From: Companilactobacillus baiquanensis
Lineage (GTDB): Bacteria; Bacillota; Bacilli; Lactobacillales; Lactobacillaceae
Length of the DNA stretch: 64,000 nucleotides
Direction: 5' to 3'
Assembly (NCBI RefSeq): GCF_003946605.1
Contig: NZ_RHOQ01000001.1
Location: 620,001 to 684,000, forward strand
In this document: piece after piece, positions 9,178-18,186 of the stretch
How positions within the stretch are numbered: the stretch's first letter is position 1
How the letters are laid out: every line of letters starts with the position of its first letter
Made by a program: the position numbers and the translations under genes
The notes under the pieces: model-generated
What the model saw: the letters and a program-made list of their open reading frames with translations, nothing else
Databases searched by the model: none
Told to the model about the DNA's origin: nothing

Positions 9178-9206
9178 ACAATATAATTAAGGAGTTATTT
9201 TGTCAA
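9178..9206 (-). promoter_or_regulatory. Promoter of the EgtUV/OpuC-like operon
   Basis: On the minus strand a perfect -35 TTGACA (9201-9206), a 17-bp spacer and TATTGT (9178-9183). It is back-to-back with the rrf2 promoter 27 bp away. Confidence 0.7.
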
Positions 9207-9232
9207 TTGATAAGCATTGCTATTCATTAATG

Positions 9233-9261
9233 TTGACTGAATTCCCAAAAAAACCTATCAT
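9233..9261 (+). promoter_or_regulatory. Promoter of the rrf2-uvrA2 operon
   Basis: TTGACT (9233-9238), a 17-bp spacer and TATCAT (9256-9261). The first gene starts 40 bp downstream. Confidence 0.72.
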
Positions 9262-9266
9262 CTACT

Positions 9267-9283
9267 GTAATTAATCAAGTTAC
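9267..9283. promoter_or_regulatory. Candidate Rrf2 operator at the rrf2 transcription start
   Basis: The dyad GTAATTAATCAAGTTAC (GTAA-N9-TTAC) overlaps the expected transcription start. This position fits repression, including autorepression. See the partner site at 9157-9173. Confidence 0.48.
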
Positions 9284-9300
9284 ATCAAAGGAGACTATAA

Positions 9301-9741
9301 ATGCGTATTTCAACTCGTTTTAGTGACTCGATCCACATATTAGCATTTATTGAAGTGTATAAAGATATAAAATTATCCAGTGATGTTATAGCCAATAGTG
9401 TGAATACATCGGCGGTGGTTATCCGCAGACTAATGGGTGTTTTAAGAGCAGCCGGATTGATCGATACTAAACAAGGATCTGCCGAACCCAAATTAGCAAA
9501 AGATCCTTCAGAAATTACTCTTTTAGATATTTATTTTGCAACTGAAGGCAATAAACCTATCTTTGAACTCGATAAAAATACTAACCCTGATTGTATAGTC
9601 GGTGGAAACATTCAAGAAGTTCTTGGAACCTATTATGAAGATGCTAAAATTGCGGCTAAACGGAAACTAAATGAAACTACTTTAGAAGATTTAATTGAAA
9701 CTATTCTAGTTAAGCAAAAATATAAAAATAGTAAAAATTAG
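9301..9741 (+). CDS. Rrf2-family transcriptional regulator
   Basis: A 146-residue protein with an N-terminal winged helix (MRISTRFSDSIHILAFI, then the recognition-helix region NTSAVVIRRLMGVLRAAGLI) typical of Rrf2/YwnA-like regulators. It lacks the three-cysteine cluster of the Fe-S members IscR and NsrR and has one cysteine (in NPDCIVGG, about residue 98), so it may be a single-thiol redox sensor or sense a ligand. ATG at 9301 follows AAAGGAG. Its stop is 9 bp before uvrA2, so the two are cotranscribed. It likely controls itself and the divergent transporter. Confidence 0.88.
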   Translation: MRISTRFSDSIHILAFIEVYKDIKLSSDVIANSVNTSAVVIRRLMGVLRAAGLIDTKQGSAEPKLAKDPSEITLLDIYFATEGNKPIFELDKNTNPDCIVGGNIQEVLGTYYEDAKIAAKRKLNETTLEDLIETILVKQKYKNSKN

Positions 9742-9750
9742 GAGAAAATA

Positions 9751-12285
9751 ATGGCAATTAGACATAAAAATTATATTCCCGACAACATTGAAGTCCGAGG
9801 TGCCAAAGCTAACAATTTAAAAGATTTAAATGTTGACATTCCCCTCAATTCTTTTGTTGCTATTACTGGTGTTTCCGGTTCAGGTAAATCATCTTTAGCA
9901 ATGGATACTATTTATTCTGAAGGAGCCAGGAAATATCTTAATGCACTATCTACCTATACTAGACGTCGTATTACTCAAATGGGACGTTCAAATGTGGAAA
10001 ATATCAAAAATCTTCCTTCTACTATTGCCCTAAGACAACGACCAACTGTACCTGGTGTTCGCTCAACTGTGGGGACAATGACTGAAAGTCTTAACGTCTT
10101 GAGATTGATGTTTTCAAGACTTGCCTCAGTTGTTTGTCCAAATGGACACAGAATAGATCCAACCCTTAAAATCTCTCAAGCTATGGACTTGCCCGGAACT
10201 GATGACAATATGGGAGTTATCACCTGTCCTGTTTGTCAGGCCAAATTTATGGCATTTGGTGCCGAAGATTTTGCTTTTAATTCAACTGGTGCTTGTCCTA
10301 CTTGCCAAGGTACAGGATTTTTAAAAAGCATCGAATTGGATAAAATAATCCCCGACAAAACATTGACGCTTGCCCAAGGTGCTGTCAGATCATGGCGTCT
10401 ACCCGGTCGTTCACTTCAAATAGAAGTAGTTCAACAACTAGGAGTTCGTATCAATGTTCCTTTCAAAGATTTAACAGACAAGGAAAAAGAGATCGTTGTC
10501 CACGGTAAAGGCGTTAAAAGAGAAGTGATCATCCCTACGTCAACCGGTAAATCATTTAAGCTGAATGCGTTATATGAAAATGCCTATGATGCCGTTAAAC
10601 ATAGTCTTGCCAGCACCAAAAATGAAAACACTTTAACTCGTTTAGGAAGATTTTATTCAATTAAAGAGTGTCCTAACTGCCAAGGAAGCCGCTTTGATCC
10701 AAAACTTTTCACTAATGAATTGGTTGGAAAGAATATTGCTCAAGTTTGTCAATTAAGTATTAATCAGCTTCAATCTTTTTGCCAAGAGATTCTTAATTGG
10801 TTGCCGAATGACATGCAAAAATTGGGTAAGAATTTAACTAACGAGTTATTAGAATTATTACAGCCGATAGACGATTTAGGACTCAATTATTTAACCTTAA
10901 CTAGAGCTGGTAATACTCTATCAACCGGTGAACTCCAAAGGATACAGCTAGCAAGAACCATAAGAAATCAAATGACCGGGGTACTTTATGTACTTGACGA
11001 ACCTAGTGTCGGATTACATCCCGCAAATGTCACAGGATTAATAAAAATTCTTCGCCAGTTAGTTCAATTAGGTAACTCACTGATCGTTGTTGATCACGAT
11101 ACTAGTATCATTTCTGCAGCTGACTATGTCATTGAAATCGGTCCTTCTTCTGGTGACGATGGTGGTCAAGTAATTTCTCACGGTAGTGTAGATGAGATCA
11201 AAAAAAATAATAACTCTGTGATCAAACCATTTTTAACTGGCGAAGCAGAAATTATTAAACACAAACAGCTGACACCTTTTAAAAAGGGCGAAATAGACAT
11301 TGAAGTTGGTGACCGTTTCAATATCCACAATATGAAAGCTAGGTTCAGTAAAGAATCGCTTAATGTTGTTTCAGGGATGTCTGGATCTGGTAAAACTACC
11401 TTGATTTTTGGCAGTTTGATACCTTCTTTAGAAGCTGAATTTAATAAAGAACCACTACCTAATTACGTTAAATCAATCAACGACGGTGGCATTAAAAATG
11501 TCATCACAGTTAATTCAACTCCTATTGGGAAAAATGTTCGTTCAACTGTTGCTACCTATACAAAGATTTTAGACAAAGTTAGAAAATTGTTTGCTGCAAC
11601 AGATCAAGCTAAAGAAAAGAAATATACAGCCAGCTATTTCTCATATAATAATAAACAAGGAGCCTGTCCTAATTGTGGCGGAACGGGTGTGATCACTCTA
11701 GATATCCAATACTTACCTGATATAGTTGAAACTTGTCCTGTTTGTAACGGGGATCGCTTTAAAAAGGAAATCCTTAATATTACATGGCATGGTAAAAATA
11801 TTGCCGAAATATTAAACATGTCGATTGATTCGGCAGCAACTTTCTTTAAAGATGAGTCAAATATTGAATCAGTTATAAATACCCTTTCAGAAATAGGTCT
11901 AAGTTATCTAAAATTAGGTGAAAGTACACCTACACTTTCTGGTGGTGAAGCCCAACGTCTAAAACTTGTAACTTATATTAAACGTAGTCAAAAAAATCAA
12001 TTGTTTGTTTTTGACGAACCTAGCGTCGGATTGCATCCAAAAGACGTTTCTGTATTGATAACTGTTTTAAATAAATTGATCAATAATCATGCCACGGTCA
12101 TAGTCATTGAACATGACTTAGATATAATTTCAAATGCTGATTATATCAATGATTTAGGACCAGAAGGCGGGATAAATGGCGGTAAGATCGTAGCTTCCGG
12201 TACACCTAAAGAAATCTGTTCAAAAAATGACAGTATAACTGGTACATATCTTAAAAAACATTTACAACAATTTAATGTGGAATAA
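9751..12285 (+). CDS. UvrA-like excinuclease ABC subunit A paralogue (UvrA2-type)
   Basis: 844 residues, about 100 shorter than housekeeping UvrA. It has two ABC ATPase modules: Walker A GVSGSGKSSL (about 40-49) and GMSGSGKTTL (about 542-551), each with a matching ABC signature (LSTGELQR and LSGGEAQR) and DEPSVGLHP Walker B. Two CxxC...CxxC zinc modules are visible (about 158-184 and 639-664). The missing length and position fit loss of the UvrB-binding insertion, the hallmark of the UvrA2 class, which is linked to drug or genotoxin tolerance rather than canonical repair. It is cotranscribed with an Rrf2 regulator, and a hairpin terminator follows the stop. Confidence 0.85.
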   Translation: MAIRHKNYIPDNIEVRGAKANNLKDLNVDIPLNSFVAITGVSGSGKSSLAMDTIYSEGARKYLNALSTYTRRRITQMGRSNVENIKNLPSTIALRQRPTVPGVRSTVGTMTESLNVLRLMFSRLASVVCPNGHRIDPTLKISQAMDLPGTDDNMGVITCPVCQAKFMAFGAEDFAFNSTGACPTCQGTGFLKSIELDKIIPDKTLTLAQGAVRSWRLPGRSLQIEVVQQLGVRINVPFKDLTDKEKEIVVHGKGVKREVIIPTSTGKSFKLNALYENAYDAVKHSLASTKNENTLTRLGRFYSIKECPNCQGSRFDPKLFTNELVGKNIAQVCQLSINQLQSFCQEILNWLPNDMQKLGKNLTNELLELLQPIDDLGLNYLTLTRAGNTLSTGELQRIQLARTIRNQMTGVLYVLDEPSVGLHPANVTGLIKILRQLVQLGNSLIVVDHDTSIISAADYVIEIGPSSGDDGGQVISHGSVDEIKKNNNSVIKPFLTGEAEIIKHKQLTPFKKGEIDIEVGDRFNIHNMKARFSKESLNVVSGMSGSGKTTLIFGSLIPSLEAEFNKEPLPNYVKSINDGGIKNVITVNSTPIGKNVRSTVATYTKILDKVRKLFAATDQAKEKKYTASYFSYNNKQGACPNCGGTGVITLDIQYLPDIVETCPVCNGDRFKKEILNITWHGKNIAEILNMSIDSAATFFKDESNIESVINTLSEIGLSYLKLGESTPTLSGGEAQRLKLVTYIKRSQKNQLFVFDEPSVGLHPKDVSVLITVLNKLINNHATVIVIEHDLDIISNADYINDLGPEGGINGGKIVASGTPKEICSKNDSITGTYLKKHLQQFNVE

Positions 12286-12299
12286 GAAAATATTAAACC

Positions 12300-12342
12300 A
12301 AATAGACGCAGTAATCCAAAAATCGGATTACTGCGTCTATTT
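12300..12342. terminator. Bidirectional terminator (TAATC/GATTA family)
   Basis: A perfect 18-bp stem containing GCAGTAATCC/GGATTACTGC with a 7-nt loop, placed between converging uvrA2 and the NmrA-like gene. The same core recurs in terminators at 18131, 45301 and 61614. Confidence 0.8.
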
Positions 12343-12344
12343 AG

Positions 12345-13202
12345 TTAGGTATAATTATCACTCAAAAAATCCTCTAAAGATGTAGCTTGATGACCCATAA
12401 TTAGTCGATAGTCATTTGAGACCTCTGCTAAAAATCCTCGAGATCCAGCATCATACAGAGAACTTAAAATATAGCCCTCTCCATATTCATCGTTTAAATC
12501 TTTATATTCTCTTAGGCTAACCGGTTTATAACCTATTTTTTGTCCAGTAATTTTGGTTAAAATCTCGGCAAGTTCTGACATTGTATAATTCTTTTCTTGA
12601 GTAAGAGTATATACTTTTTCATTCTGTCGTAATGAACTAGTAACCGCAACTTTAGCAATCGCCTTAGCAATATCATTTAAACCTATATAAGACAAAGCTT
12701 TATTCCCCACCGGATAAAACACATTTTCTTGTTTAATAAAATCTGGTATTTGAGATATTAATGTATCAGCATATAACGCATTACGAATAATCGTATAGTC
12801 AACGCCTGACTCAGCTAAACGTCGTGGAAGGTATCCGTAAAATGCCGACAATGCAAACGGATCATTGATCTGATCAGCAATAAATCCCATTGCTAAAATA
12901 TGAGCAACATTTGATTTTCTAGCTGCTTTAACAACATATTCCAATTCCGTTATCCTAGTAAAACTGTCATGGCTTTTAGTTGGAACATATATAAATACAT
13001 CTATATTTTTTAAGGCGTTAACTAAAGAATCTCTGTCGAAATAATCCACTTGTACTATTTTTAAATTTTGTTCTTTTAAGTGGGCTGCTTTAGAAAGAGT
13101 ATGCACACCTGCAACGATATCCTTATCGGAGACTAATTTTCTCATTTCTGACAAAATCTTAGAACCGAGATGTCCTGTTGCGCCTGTAATTAAGTATTTC
13201 AA
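12345..13202 (-). CDS. NmrA-like NAD(P)-dependent oxidoreductase/regulatory protein
   Basis: 285 residues of the atypical short-chain dehydrogenase (NmrA/QOR2) type. The Rossmann motif GATGHLG is at residues 7-13, followed by about 270 residues typical of NAD(P)H-binding sensors or quinone reductases such as QorB. The substrate is unknown. The start is TTG at 13202, behind GGGGGTGG; no in-frame ATG lies nearer. It is a monocistronic gene ending at the shared terminator with uvrA2. Confidence 0.82.
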   Translation of the reverse strand: MKYLITGATGHLGSKILSEMRKLVSDKDIVAGVHTLSKAAHLKEQNLKIVQVDYFDRDSLVNALKNIDVFIYVPTKSHDSFTRITELEYVVKAARKSNVAHILAMGFIADQINDPFALSAFYGYLPRRLAESGVDYTIIRNALYADTLISQIPDFIKQENVFYPVGNKALSYIGLNDIAKAIAKVAVTSSLRQNEKVYTLTQEKNYTMSELAEILTKITGQKIGYKPVSLREYKDLNDEYGEGYILSSLYDAGSRGFLAEVSNDYRLIMGHQATSLEDFLSDNYT

Positions 13203-13274
13203 TTCTAATCCACCCCCTTTTTCGGTCTAATAGATGTATGATACTTCATTAGCTAATTAGTTGCAAAACTAAAA

Positions 13275-13312
13275 GAAGATCTGTAATTCAAAAAATCGAA
13301 TTGCAGATCTTC
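13275..13312 (-). terminator. Terminator of the small WxL gene
   Basis: Stem GAAGATCTGTAATTC/GAATTGCAGATCTTC (one mismatch or G-T pair) with an 8-nt loop, followed on the minus strand by TTTTAGTTTT. It belongs to the same sequence theme as the TAATC/GATTA hairpins. Confidence 0.65.
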
Positions 13313-13345
13313 ATTAAATTAATATTTAAAATTATTGATTAAAAA

Positions 13346-13969
13346 TTAGGCAGGTGCATCTGACAATGTCCATGTCAATGTTGAAGTATAACTACCGCCA
13401 ATATTACCAGCTGGGACATATAGAGAAGCGTCTCCAGAAGCATAAGTACCTGTATAGGCACCAATACCATCACCGAGGCCAGCATCAGCAACTAGTGCTG
13501 CTGAACTTGATACATCAACTGAAGCATTAGCTGTTGGAGGTGTTGATTGGTTAGTACTATCGTCAGCGGTCAAGGTTGGATCAGTTAATGATAGAGCAGC
13601 ACCTTTCAACGTTGTGCTTGTAGTTGAACCGGTACTAGTAAATGGTGTATCGGAAAGTGTTACTGCCCAGCCACTTGGAAATCCTGGGTTAGTAACATGT
13701 AATGTACTGTCGAACGTACTATTTGTATATGTAGTTTTGCTTACATCCAAATTTTGTGTACCAAATGAAATATCTGGAGCACTATCCAACATTAAATTAC
13801 CAGTTTGTTGCAAAGCAATATCGGAACTCTTAGTTGTTGGAGCTGGAGAAGTTGGTGTTGTTGCGGTCAAAGTCGTCGGCGTTGTTGCCGCTTTAACTGT
13901 TATTAAACTTCCTGTCGTGGCCAATGCCACTGCACATAAAGCTGTGATACCTTTTAACATTTTCATCAT
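13346..13969 (-). CDS. Small WxL-domain surface protein
   Basis: 207 residues: signal peptide (about 1-28, ending VKA), a Thr/Pro-rich spacer (28-50), and a WxL domain over the rest. The first tryptophan motif is GWAVTLSD, and the C-terminus ends STLTWTLSDAPA, the diagnostic second WxL motif. WxL domains bind peptidoglycan non-covalently. The next gene upstream encodes the DUF916/DUF3324 partner found in nearly all WxL loci. ATG at 13969 (MMKML) follows GAGGAAAAT; the second ATG, 3 bp in, is an equivalent alternative. Confidence 0.93.
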   Translation of the reverse strand: MMKMLKGITALCAVALATTGSLITVKAATTPTTLTATTPTSPAPTTKSSDIALQQTGNLMLDSAPDISFGTQNLDVSKTTYTNSTFDSTLHVTNPGFPSGWAVTLSDTPFTSTGSTTSTTLKGAALSLTDPTLTADDSTNQSTPPTANASVDVSSSAALVADAGLGDGIGAYTGTYASGDASLYVPAGNIGGSYTSTLTWTLSDAPA

Positions 13970-14120
13970 GATTATTTTCCTCTATTTCTTAATACATAAA
14001 AGAAACTTTCCCATGAGCTTCCCCTCGTTGGTTCATGATTTATCCTAGATAAGTTATTTCCTTATCCGCCTTAGATATACAACATTTCAGACAAGTATTC
14101 AAAAAAACAGCACATAAATA

Positions 14121-14156
14121 AAAACTTCATCAAATTATAAAAATTGATGAAGTTTT
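14121..14156 (-). terminator. Terminator of the DUF916/DUF3324 gene
   Basis: A 13-bp stem (AAAACTTCATCAA with its complement) and a ~10-nt loop, followed on the minus strand by TATTT. It sits just after the gene's stop codon. Confidence 0.7.
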
Positions 14157-14161
14157 ATATA

Positions 14162-15184
14162 CTATTTCTTATTTTTATTCTTGTTTTTAATAATAACAAA
14201 CATTAATGCAATAATAATTAGGATCAATATTCCAATCAAGGTTAACATTAACCAGTTATTATTGGACTTAGTTTCACCAACCGCAGTCTTGTTCATCTGT
14301 TTAGCTTTAGTTGAAGAAATTGTAAAGTTTTTAGTGAAATTCCAAGTCTTAGTGCTTGTGGATAGTTTCAAATGTAATGTATATTTTCCAGCTTTTAGCG
14401 GTTTATTATTAGTGCTTACTGGTAAATCAAAATTACTGTTTGGTGCCATATCCAATCCAGGTTTAGCTAATTTATAAACAGCTATTTCGCCACCCTGTTT
14501 TGTAATCCTAGCATTAGCATCGATCTTATTGATCAATGTAGGTTGATCATTTTGAAGATTTGCCACAATATAATTCTGATAGTTTATTTGTTTGGATTTA
14601 ACATAATTCAAATTAATATTTGGTTTGATAGATGCGGAACTTTCTTGTAACTGCAATCCAATAACATATGCATATTGATTATTCAGAGTAACACCCTTTT
14701 TGTTAACAGGTTGTTTATTAGAATCAAGTGACTTTACTTGAATACCACCTAAAACTATACCTTTAAATTCATTCTTAGGTACATTAAGTTCAAAACTTTC
14801 GGCTTGATTAGTATTAGCTGGTACTGTGACCGTTTTTGGTTGTGGAACCATTTTTTCAATATCAGACTCAAGTGAAGAATCAGCCTTAGTACCATGCTTA
14901 CTGTAATCAATAACACCATTACTATTAGTATTCGCACGATTAATGGAAATCAAATATTTATGTGCAGTACTGTCAGTGTTATCTATGTGGATCGTTAATT
15001 TTTGATGATCATCTGGTTTTACTTTCAAATCAAAATAACTGATATTTGAACTTACTTGATTATCCGGATGATCTACTGAAACTGTATAGTTCAAATTTGC
15101 AGCTTGTGCAGTCGTTGGATGAACCGTAAAAATTCCTATGACAAATAGAAATAAAAAGGTAAACATTATCGATAGCTTTTTCAT
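14162..15184 (-). CDS. DUF916/DUF3324 WxL-associated membrane-anchored surface protein
   Basis: 340 residues: signal peptide (MKKLSIMFTFLFLFVIG to the AQAA cleavage site), an N-terminal DUF916-type domain (peptidoglycan-binding), a DUF3324-type domain (host-matrix-binding in characterised relatives), then a C-terminal membrane helix (WLMLTLIGILILIIIALMF) and a lysine/asparagine-rich cytosolic tail. These proteins partner WxL proteins at the wall. ATG 15184 has a correctly spaced TTAGGAG; an upstream in-frame ATG at 15217 has none and would add a non-signal extension. No LPxTG protein, the usual fourth partner, is visible nearby. Confidence 0.92.
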   Translation of the reverse strand: MKKLSIMFTFLFLFVIGIFTVHPTTAQAANLNYTVSVDHPDNQVSSNISYFDLKVKPDDHQKLTIHIDNTDSTAHKYLISINRANTNSNGVIDYSKHGTKADSSLESDIEKMVPQPKTVTVPANTNQAESFELNVPKNEFKGIVLGGIQVKSLDSNKQPVNKKGVTLNNQYAYVIGLQLQESSASIKPNINLNYVKSKQINYQNYIVANLQNDQPTLINKIDANARITKQGGEIAVYKLAKPGLDMAPNSNFDLPVSTNNKPLKAGKYTLHLKLSTSTKTWNFTKNFTISSTKAKQMNKTAVGETKSNNNWLMLTLIGILILIIIALMFVIIKNKNKNKK

Positions 15185-15383
15185 ATTAATATCTCCTAAG
15201 AAACCATCAATTCCCAAAAAGACAATTTCAAAAAAGAGTCACCATCAATTCTATCCGTCCCAATTATCCTTAAATAATTTTTAAAACTAGATTTCGACTT
15301 TGATAAAAAGCAATGATTATTATCATGTTTTTCAAAATCGATTATATGAATTTATCATCGACAATACAATTAATTTGCCTATT

Positions 15384-15563
15384 TTACCAATTGTTATGAT
15401 CCCAAAGACGGCCATCAAGCTCGCTTTGAGCCTGTTCGATCCGCTTTTGTTGTTCAATGACAACTTTTTTTAAAGAAATCAACAAAGCTCTTTTTTTATA
15501 ATCATTTTGTTTAGTAGATAATTCATCAATCTGATTTAATAACCACTCTGTATTCTCATCCAT
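15384..15563 (-). CDS. Small 59-residue coiled-coil protein in the WxL cluster
   Basis: An intact frame from ATG 15563 to TAA 15384, with GAGG ten bases upstream of the start. The product begins MDENTEWLLNQIDELSTKQN and ends DGRLWDHNNW. It is hydrophilic with a strong heptad pattern and has no signal peptide or membrane segment, so it is probably cytosolic and helical. I do not recognise the family. It lies between the lectin-like WxL gene (upstream) and the DUF916/DUF3324 gene (downstream), 46 bp from the former. The ~200 bp between it and the DUF916 gene hold no other frame. Confidence 0.6.
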   Translation of the reverse strand: MDENTEWLLNQIDELSTKQNDYKKRALLISLKKVVIEQQKRIEQAQSELDGRLWDHNNW

Positions 15564-15609
15564 AAAATATTACCTCGAATCTAAATCTGCACCATAATAT
15601 AACATATTA

Positions 15610-17916
15610 TCAATGGATTGAATCAGTTAAACTCCAAGTAATAGTATATTGATAAGTTCCGGACTTTGTCGTGGATTTAGTTTTCAACAAAATACCATTG
15701 TTTGTATTCCATGAATTGGCAACTTGATACGTTGAATCATTAACAATCTGATTACTAGGAAACGTATCCTTTTTAGCGATTTCAATAATTGAACCATCCA
15801 AAATGGATCTAGTAATACCATCACTGTCAACATAGACGAGATCACCATCTAGAACGGGACTTCCTGGAGTTTGAATTGCAGAGGCGTTTAAACTCCAGTT
15901 TGATGTATCCACTGCATTATCAATAATATTTACCTTCCAACTCCCTTGGCGCAAAATAGTTTGGTCACGCCCGTTAGATTTTACATTTTGAAAAGACATT
16001 TTTTCATCAGCATCAATTAAGATTGGGGCCGCAGTTGGTTTGGAAATATTATAAGTAACATAATTAGAACGGTTTCCATCTTTATCGGTAGCATACACGG
16101 TTAAACTATTATCCCCATCCTTCAAACTAGTTCTCGGAATAGTGATTTTCATTTTTCCATCGGTACCGCTATCTAGGTTAGTGGTTTTTTCAGAACTTCC
16201 ATTTAGAGAATAATGGACAGTAATATTAGAATTAATGACCCCGCCACTCAAACCGATATAACTAATTTTTCCGGTAGCATCAATTGATTGTGCATCATCA
16301 ATATCTAAATTTAAATTATCTGGTTCAAGTAACATTGGTGTTGTTTTGATTACAAAATCCTGTAATTGTGTATATTTGATCAAATCATCACCTATAAAAG
16401 AAACATCAGTTGCAGCGATAGCCGTATCTTCAGCCGGTGTACTTGAATAAGCAATTGCATTAAGAGTTATCGTGGCACTATTAGGATCTTTATCTTTTAA
16501 AAGATCCTTAAGTGTTCTTTTAAATTGAGTTGTTGTTAGTTCATTTGAACCAATCGTCTCACTGGTTCCATCACTATATTTGATTACTCCATTACCGTAT
16601 AAAACATTTTTGGGAAGATTGATAGTTGCTACAATATTCGTCCAATCTTGTGCCCCACTATCACGTTTAACATTATAAACAAATCTCAATTGATCATAAT
16701 TATAAACATTTTTATCAGTTGAACTTAATTCTTTTCCACCTTGTGAATCATCAAAAACCTGTGTATTAGTGGATCCTTCAACTAACGAAGGTATAGATTC
16801 AAAGATAACCATATTCCTAGCATATTGTTCTCCTGTACTTCCGGTAAAGCCCCAGATTACTTTACCCGCATTTTGAGCAAATTGTTGAGTCGTATTTTTA
16901 TAAAAGTAACTTGTGTCAATAGGAATGTCGCTCGTACTAACTGGTTGAGCATTATTTCCTGCCGTCACATCCGCAGTGTGAATTTTATCATCTAATGAAT
17001 AGGATAAGTATCCAATTGTGCTTCCTGTTTCTGGAGGTGTCCAATTGATAACCAAATGATGCCAAAGACCATTACTCAATGTAAAGTTGTAATTAGAATT
17101 GGGCCCATAGGTAGTTTTTAAATTGTTATGAATTAATTGATACCAGTAAACATCTACAGAATCCGGCAGACCACTAACTATTTGCATTGTTTCTTTTTTT
17201 CGAACATAAGATTCTGGTGACGCTGGATAATTACTGGCAATATGGGAAAATGATTTAGATGGATTATCGACAATAGTTGTAACTAAAGAATCAAAAGCAT
17301 TATTTACTCCAGTTGGGCTATCAGTTGGCCGACCGTTGCTAAATAACTCAGCGCCCTTAGTTACTTTATTTATATGCGTATCAAATTCTAATGCCCAACT
17401 ATTTTGAATTGCATTGCTTGATAACTTTTTTGGATCACTATTATGGTAATCATTATCTAAACCCCAAACTCCCATAGTTTGACCTTTGGCCGGTAAAACT
17501 CCGTCCTTTGAAATACTATCATAGCCTGAATTTTGTAACACAAATGCCAATCCATCAGCTGGATCCTTTTCGTTTCCAAAGTACATCCACATTGATAATG
17601 TTTGTTTATTATTTAAATCAAAGTAATTGTTAGCCGCGTCATTAGACCAAACACCACCAATAGTGCTACCTTGCTTAGGAGTTATTTGAATAATACTAGT
17701 ATCACCATTCTTAAAACTCGATGTATCAGCACTGTTACCCCTAAATGTGCCTCGAATGAAATAATCATCAAAATTTAATCCTTTAGGAGCATTGGTAACC
17801 GGCAAATCGGCAGCCTTTACTAATGATTGATTCATTTGATCAATATTAAGAAACAAAACAGTCGTTAATAAGACTAAGAATAAATACATTCCCTTTATAA
17901 TTTTATTTATGGTCAT
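15610..17916 (-). CDS. Lectin-like WxL surface protein (paralogue 1)
   Basis: 768 residues. A signal peptide is followed, from about residue 40 to 390, by an L-type-lectin-like beta-sandwich. Visible patterns are LSMWMYFG, DGLAFVLQN, GVWGLDNDY and NSWALEFDTH, then WHHLVINWTPP and VIWGFTGSTGEQYARN. Central Ig-like or cohesin-like modules follow (about 400-640). The C-terminus is a WxL domain with both motifs, NWSLNAS and ITWSLTDSI. Such proteins bind carbohydrates outside the cell while the WxL domain holds the wall. ATG 17916 has GAGGG at proper distance; the in-frame GTG 12 bp upstream overlaps that site. It is about two-thirds similar by eye to the gene immediately upstream, suggesting tandem duplication. 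Confidence 0.88.
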   Translation of the reverse strand: MTINKIIKGMYLFLVLLTTVLFLNIDQMNQSLVKAADLPVTNAPKGLNFDDYFIRGTFRGNSADTSSFKNGDTSIIQITPKQGSTIGGVWSNDAANNYFDLNNKQTLSMWMYFGNEKDPADGLAFVLQNSGYDSISKDGVLPAKGQTMGVWGLDNDYHNSDPKKLSSNAIQNSWALEFDTHINKVTKGAELFSNGRPTDSPTGVNNAFDSLVTTIVDNPSKSFSHIASNYPASPESYVRKKETMQIVSGLPDSVDVYWYQLIHNNLKTTYGPNSNYNFTLSNGLWHHLVINWTPPETGSTIGYLSYSLDDKIHTADVTAGNNAQPVSTSDIPIDTSYFYKNTTQQFAQNAGKVIWGFTGSTGEQYARNMVIFESIPSLVEGSTNTQVFDDSQGGKELSSTDKNVYNYDQLRFVYNVKRDSGAQDWTNIVATINLPKNVLYGNGVIKYSDGTSETIGSNELTTTQFKRTLKDLLKDKDPNSATITLNAIAYSSTPAEDTAIAATDVSFIGDDLIKYTQLQDFVIKTTPMLLEPDNLNLDIDDAQSIDATGKISYIGLSGGVINSNITVHYSLNGSSEKTTNLDSGTDGKMKITIPRTSLKDGDNSLTVYATDKDGNRSNYVTYNISKPTAAPILIDADEKMSFQNVKSNGRDQTILRQGSWKVNIIDNAVDTSNWSLNASAIQTPGSPVLDGDLVYVDSDGITRSILDGSIIEIAKKDTFPSNQIVNDSTYQVANSWNTNNGILLKTKSTTKSGTYQYTITWSLTDSIH

Positions 17917-18130
17917 ATAATCCCTCACTTATATAATCAAATAATCTCTAAATATAACTTAATTCTCTTTACGGAATATATATTACACGCAAATTGTAAT
18001 AATTAAAACTCAAAATTATAAATATTTTGTTATGAAATATGATCAATTAATGTATATCATAATGATTTAAAAACTTATGAAAACGAACTGAAAAAAATAA
18101 ATTTAATTTGAAATATTCAATACAAAAAGA

Positions 18131-18164
18131 GCATCAGTAATCTAAAAAATCAGATTACTGATGC
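18131..18164 (-). terminator. Terminator of lectin-like WxL paralogue 2
   Basis: A perfect 13-bp stem GCATCAGTAATCT/AGATTACTGATGC with an 8-nt loop, flanked by A/T runs. It is another member of the TAATC/GATTA hairpin theme, 22 bp past the stop codon. Confidence 0.85.
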
Positions 18165-18186
18165 TTTTTTGTGAATAATTACTGTC

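Noticed and set aside
13614..14048. 144-residue plus-strand frame opposite the small WxL gene
   Set aside because: Antisense to a gene with clear signal peptide and WxL motifs; the low-complexity Thr/Pro codons create the open frame.
18052..18100. cre site near 18077 (TATGAAAACGAACTGA)
   Set aside because: It lacks the conserved C in the right half and lies downstream of a gene rather than at a clear promoter.
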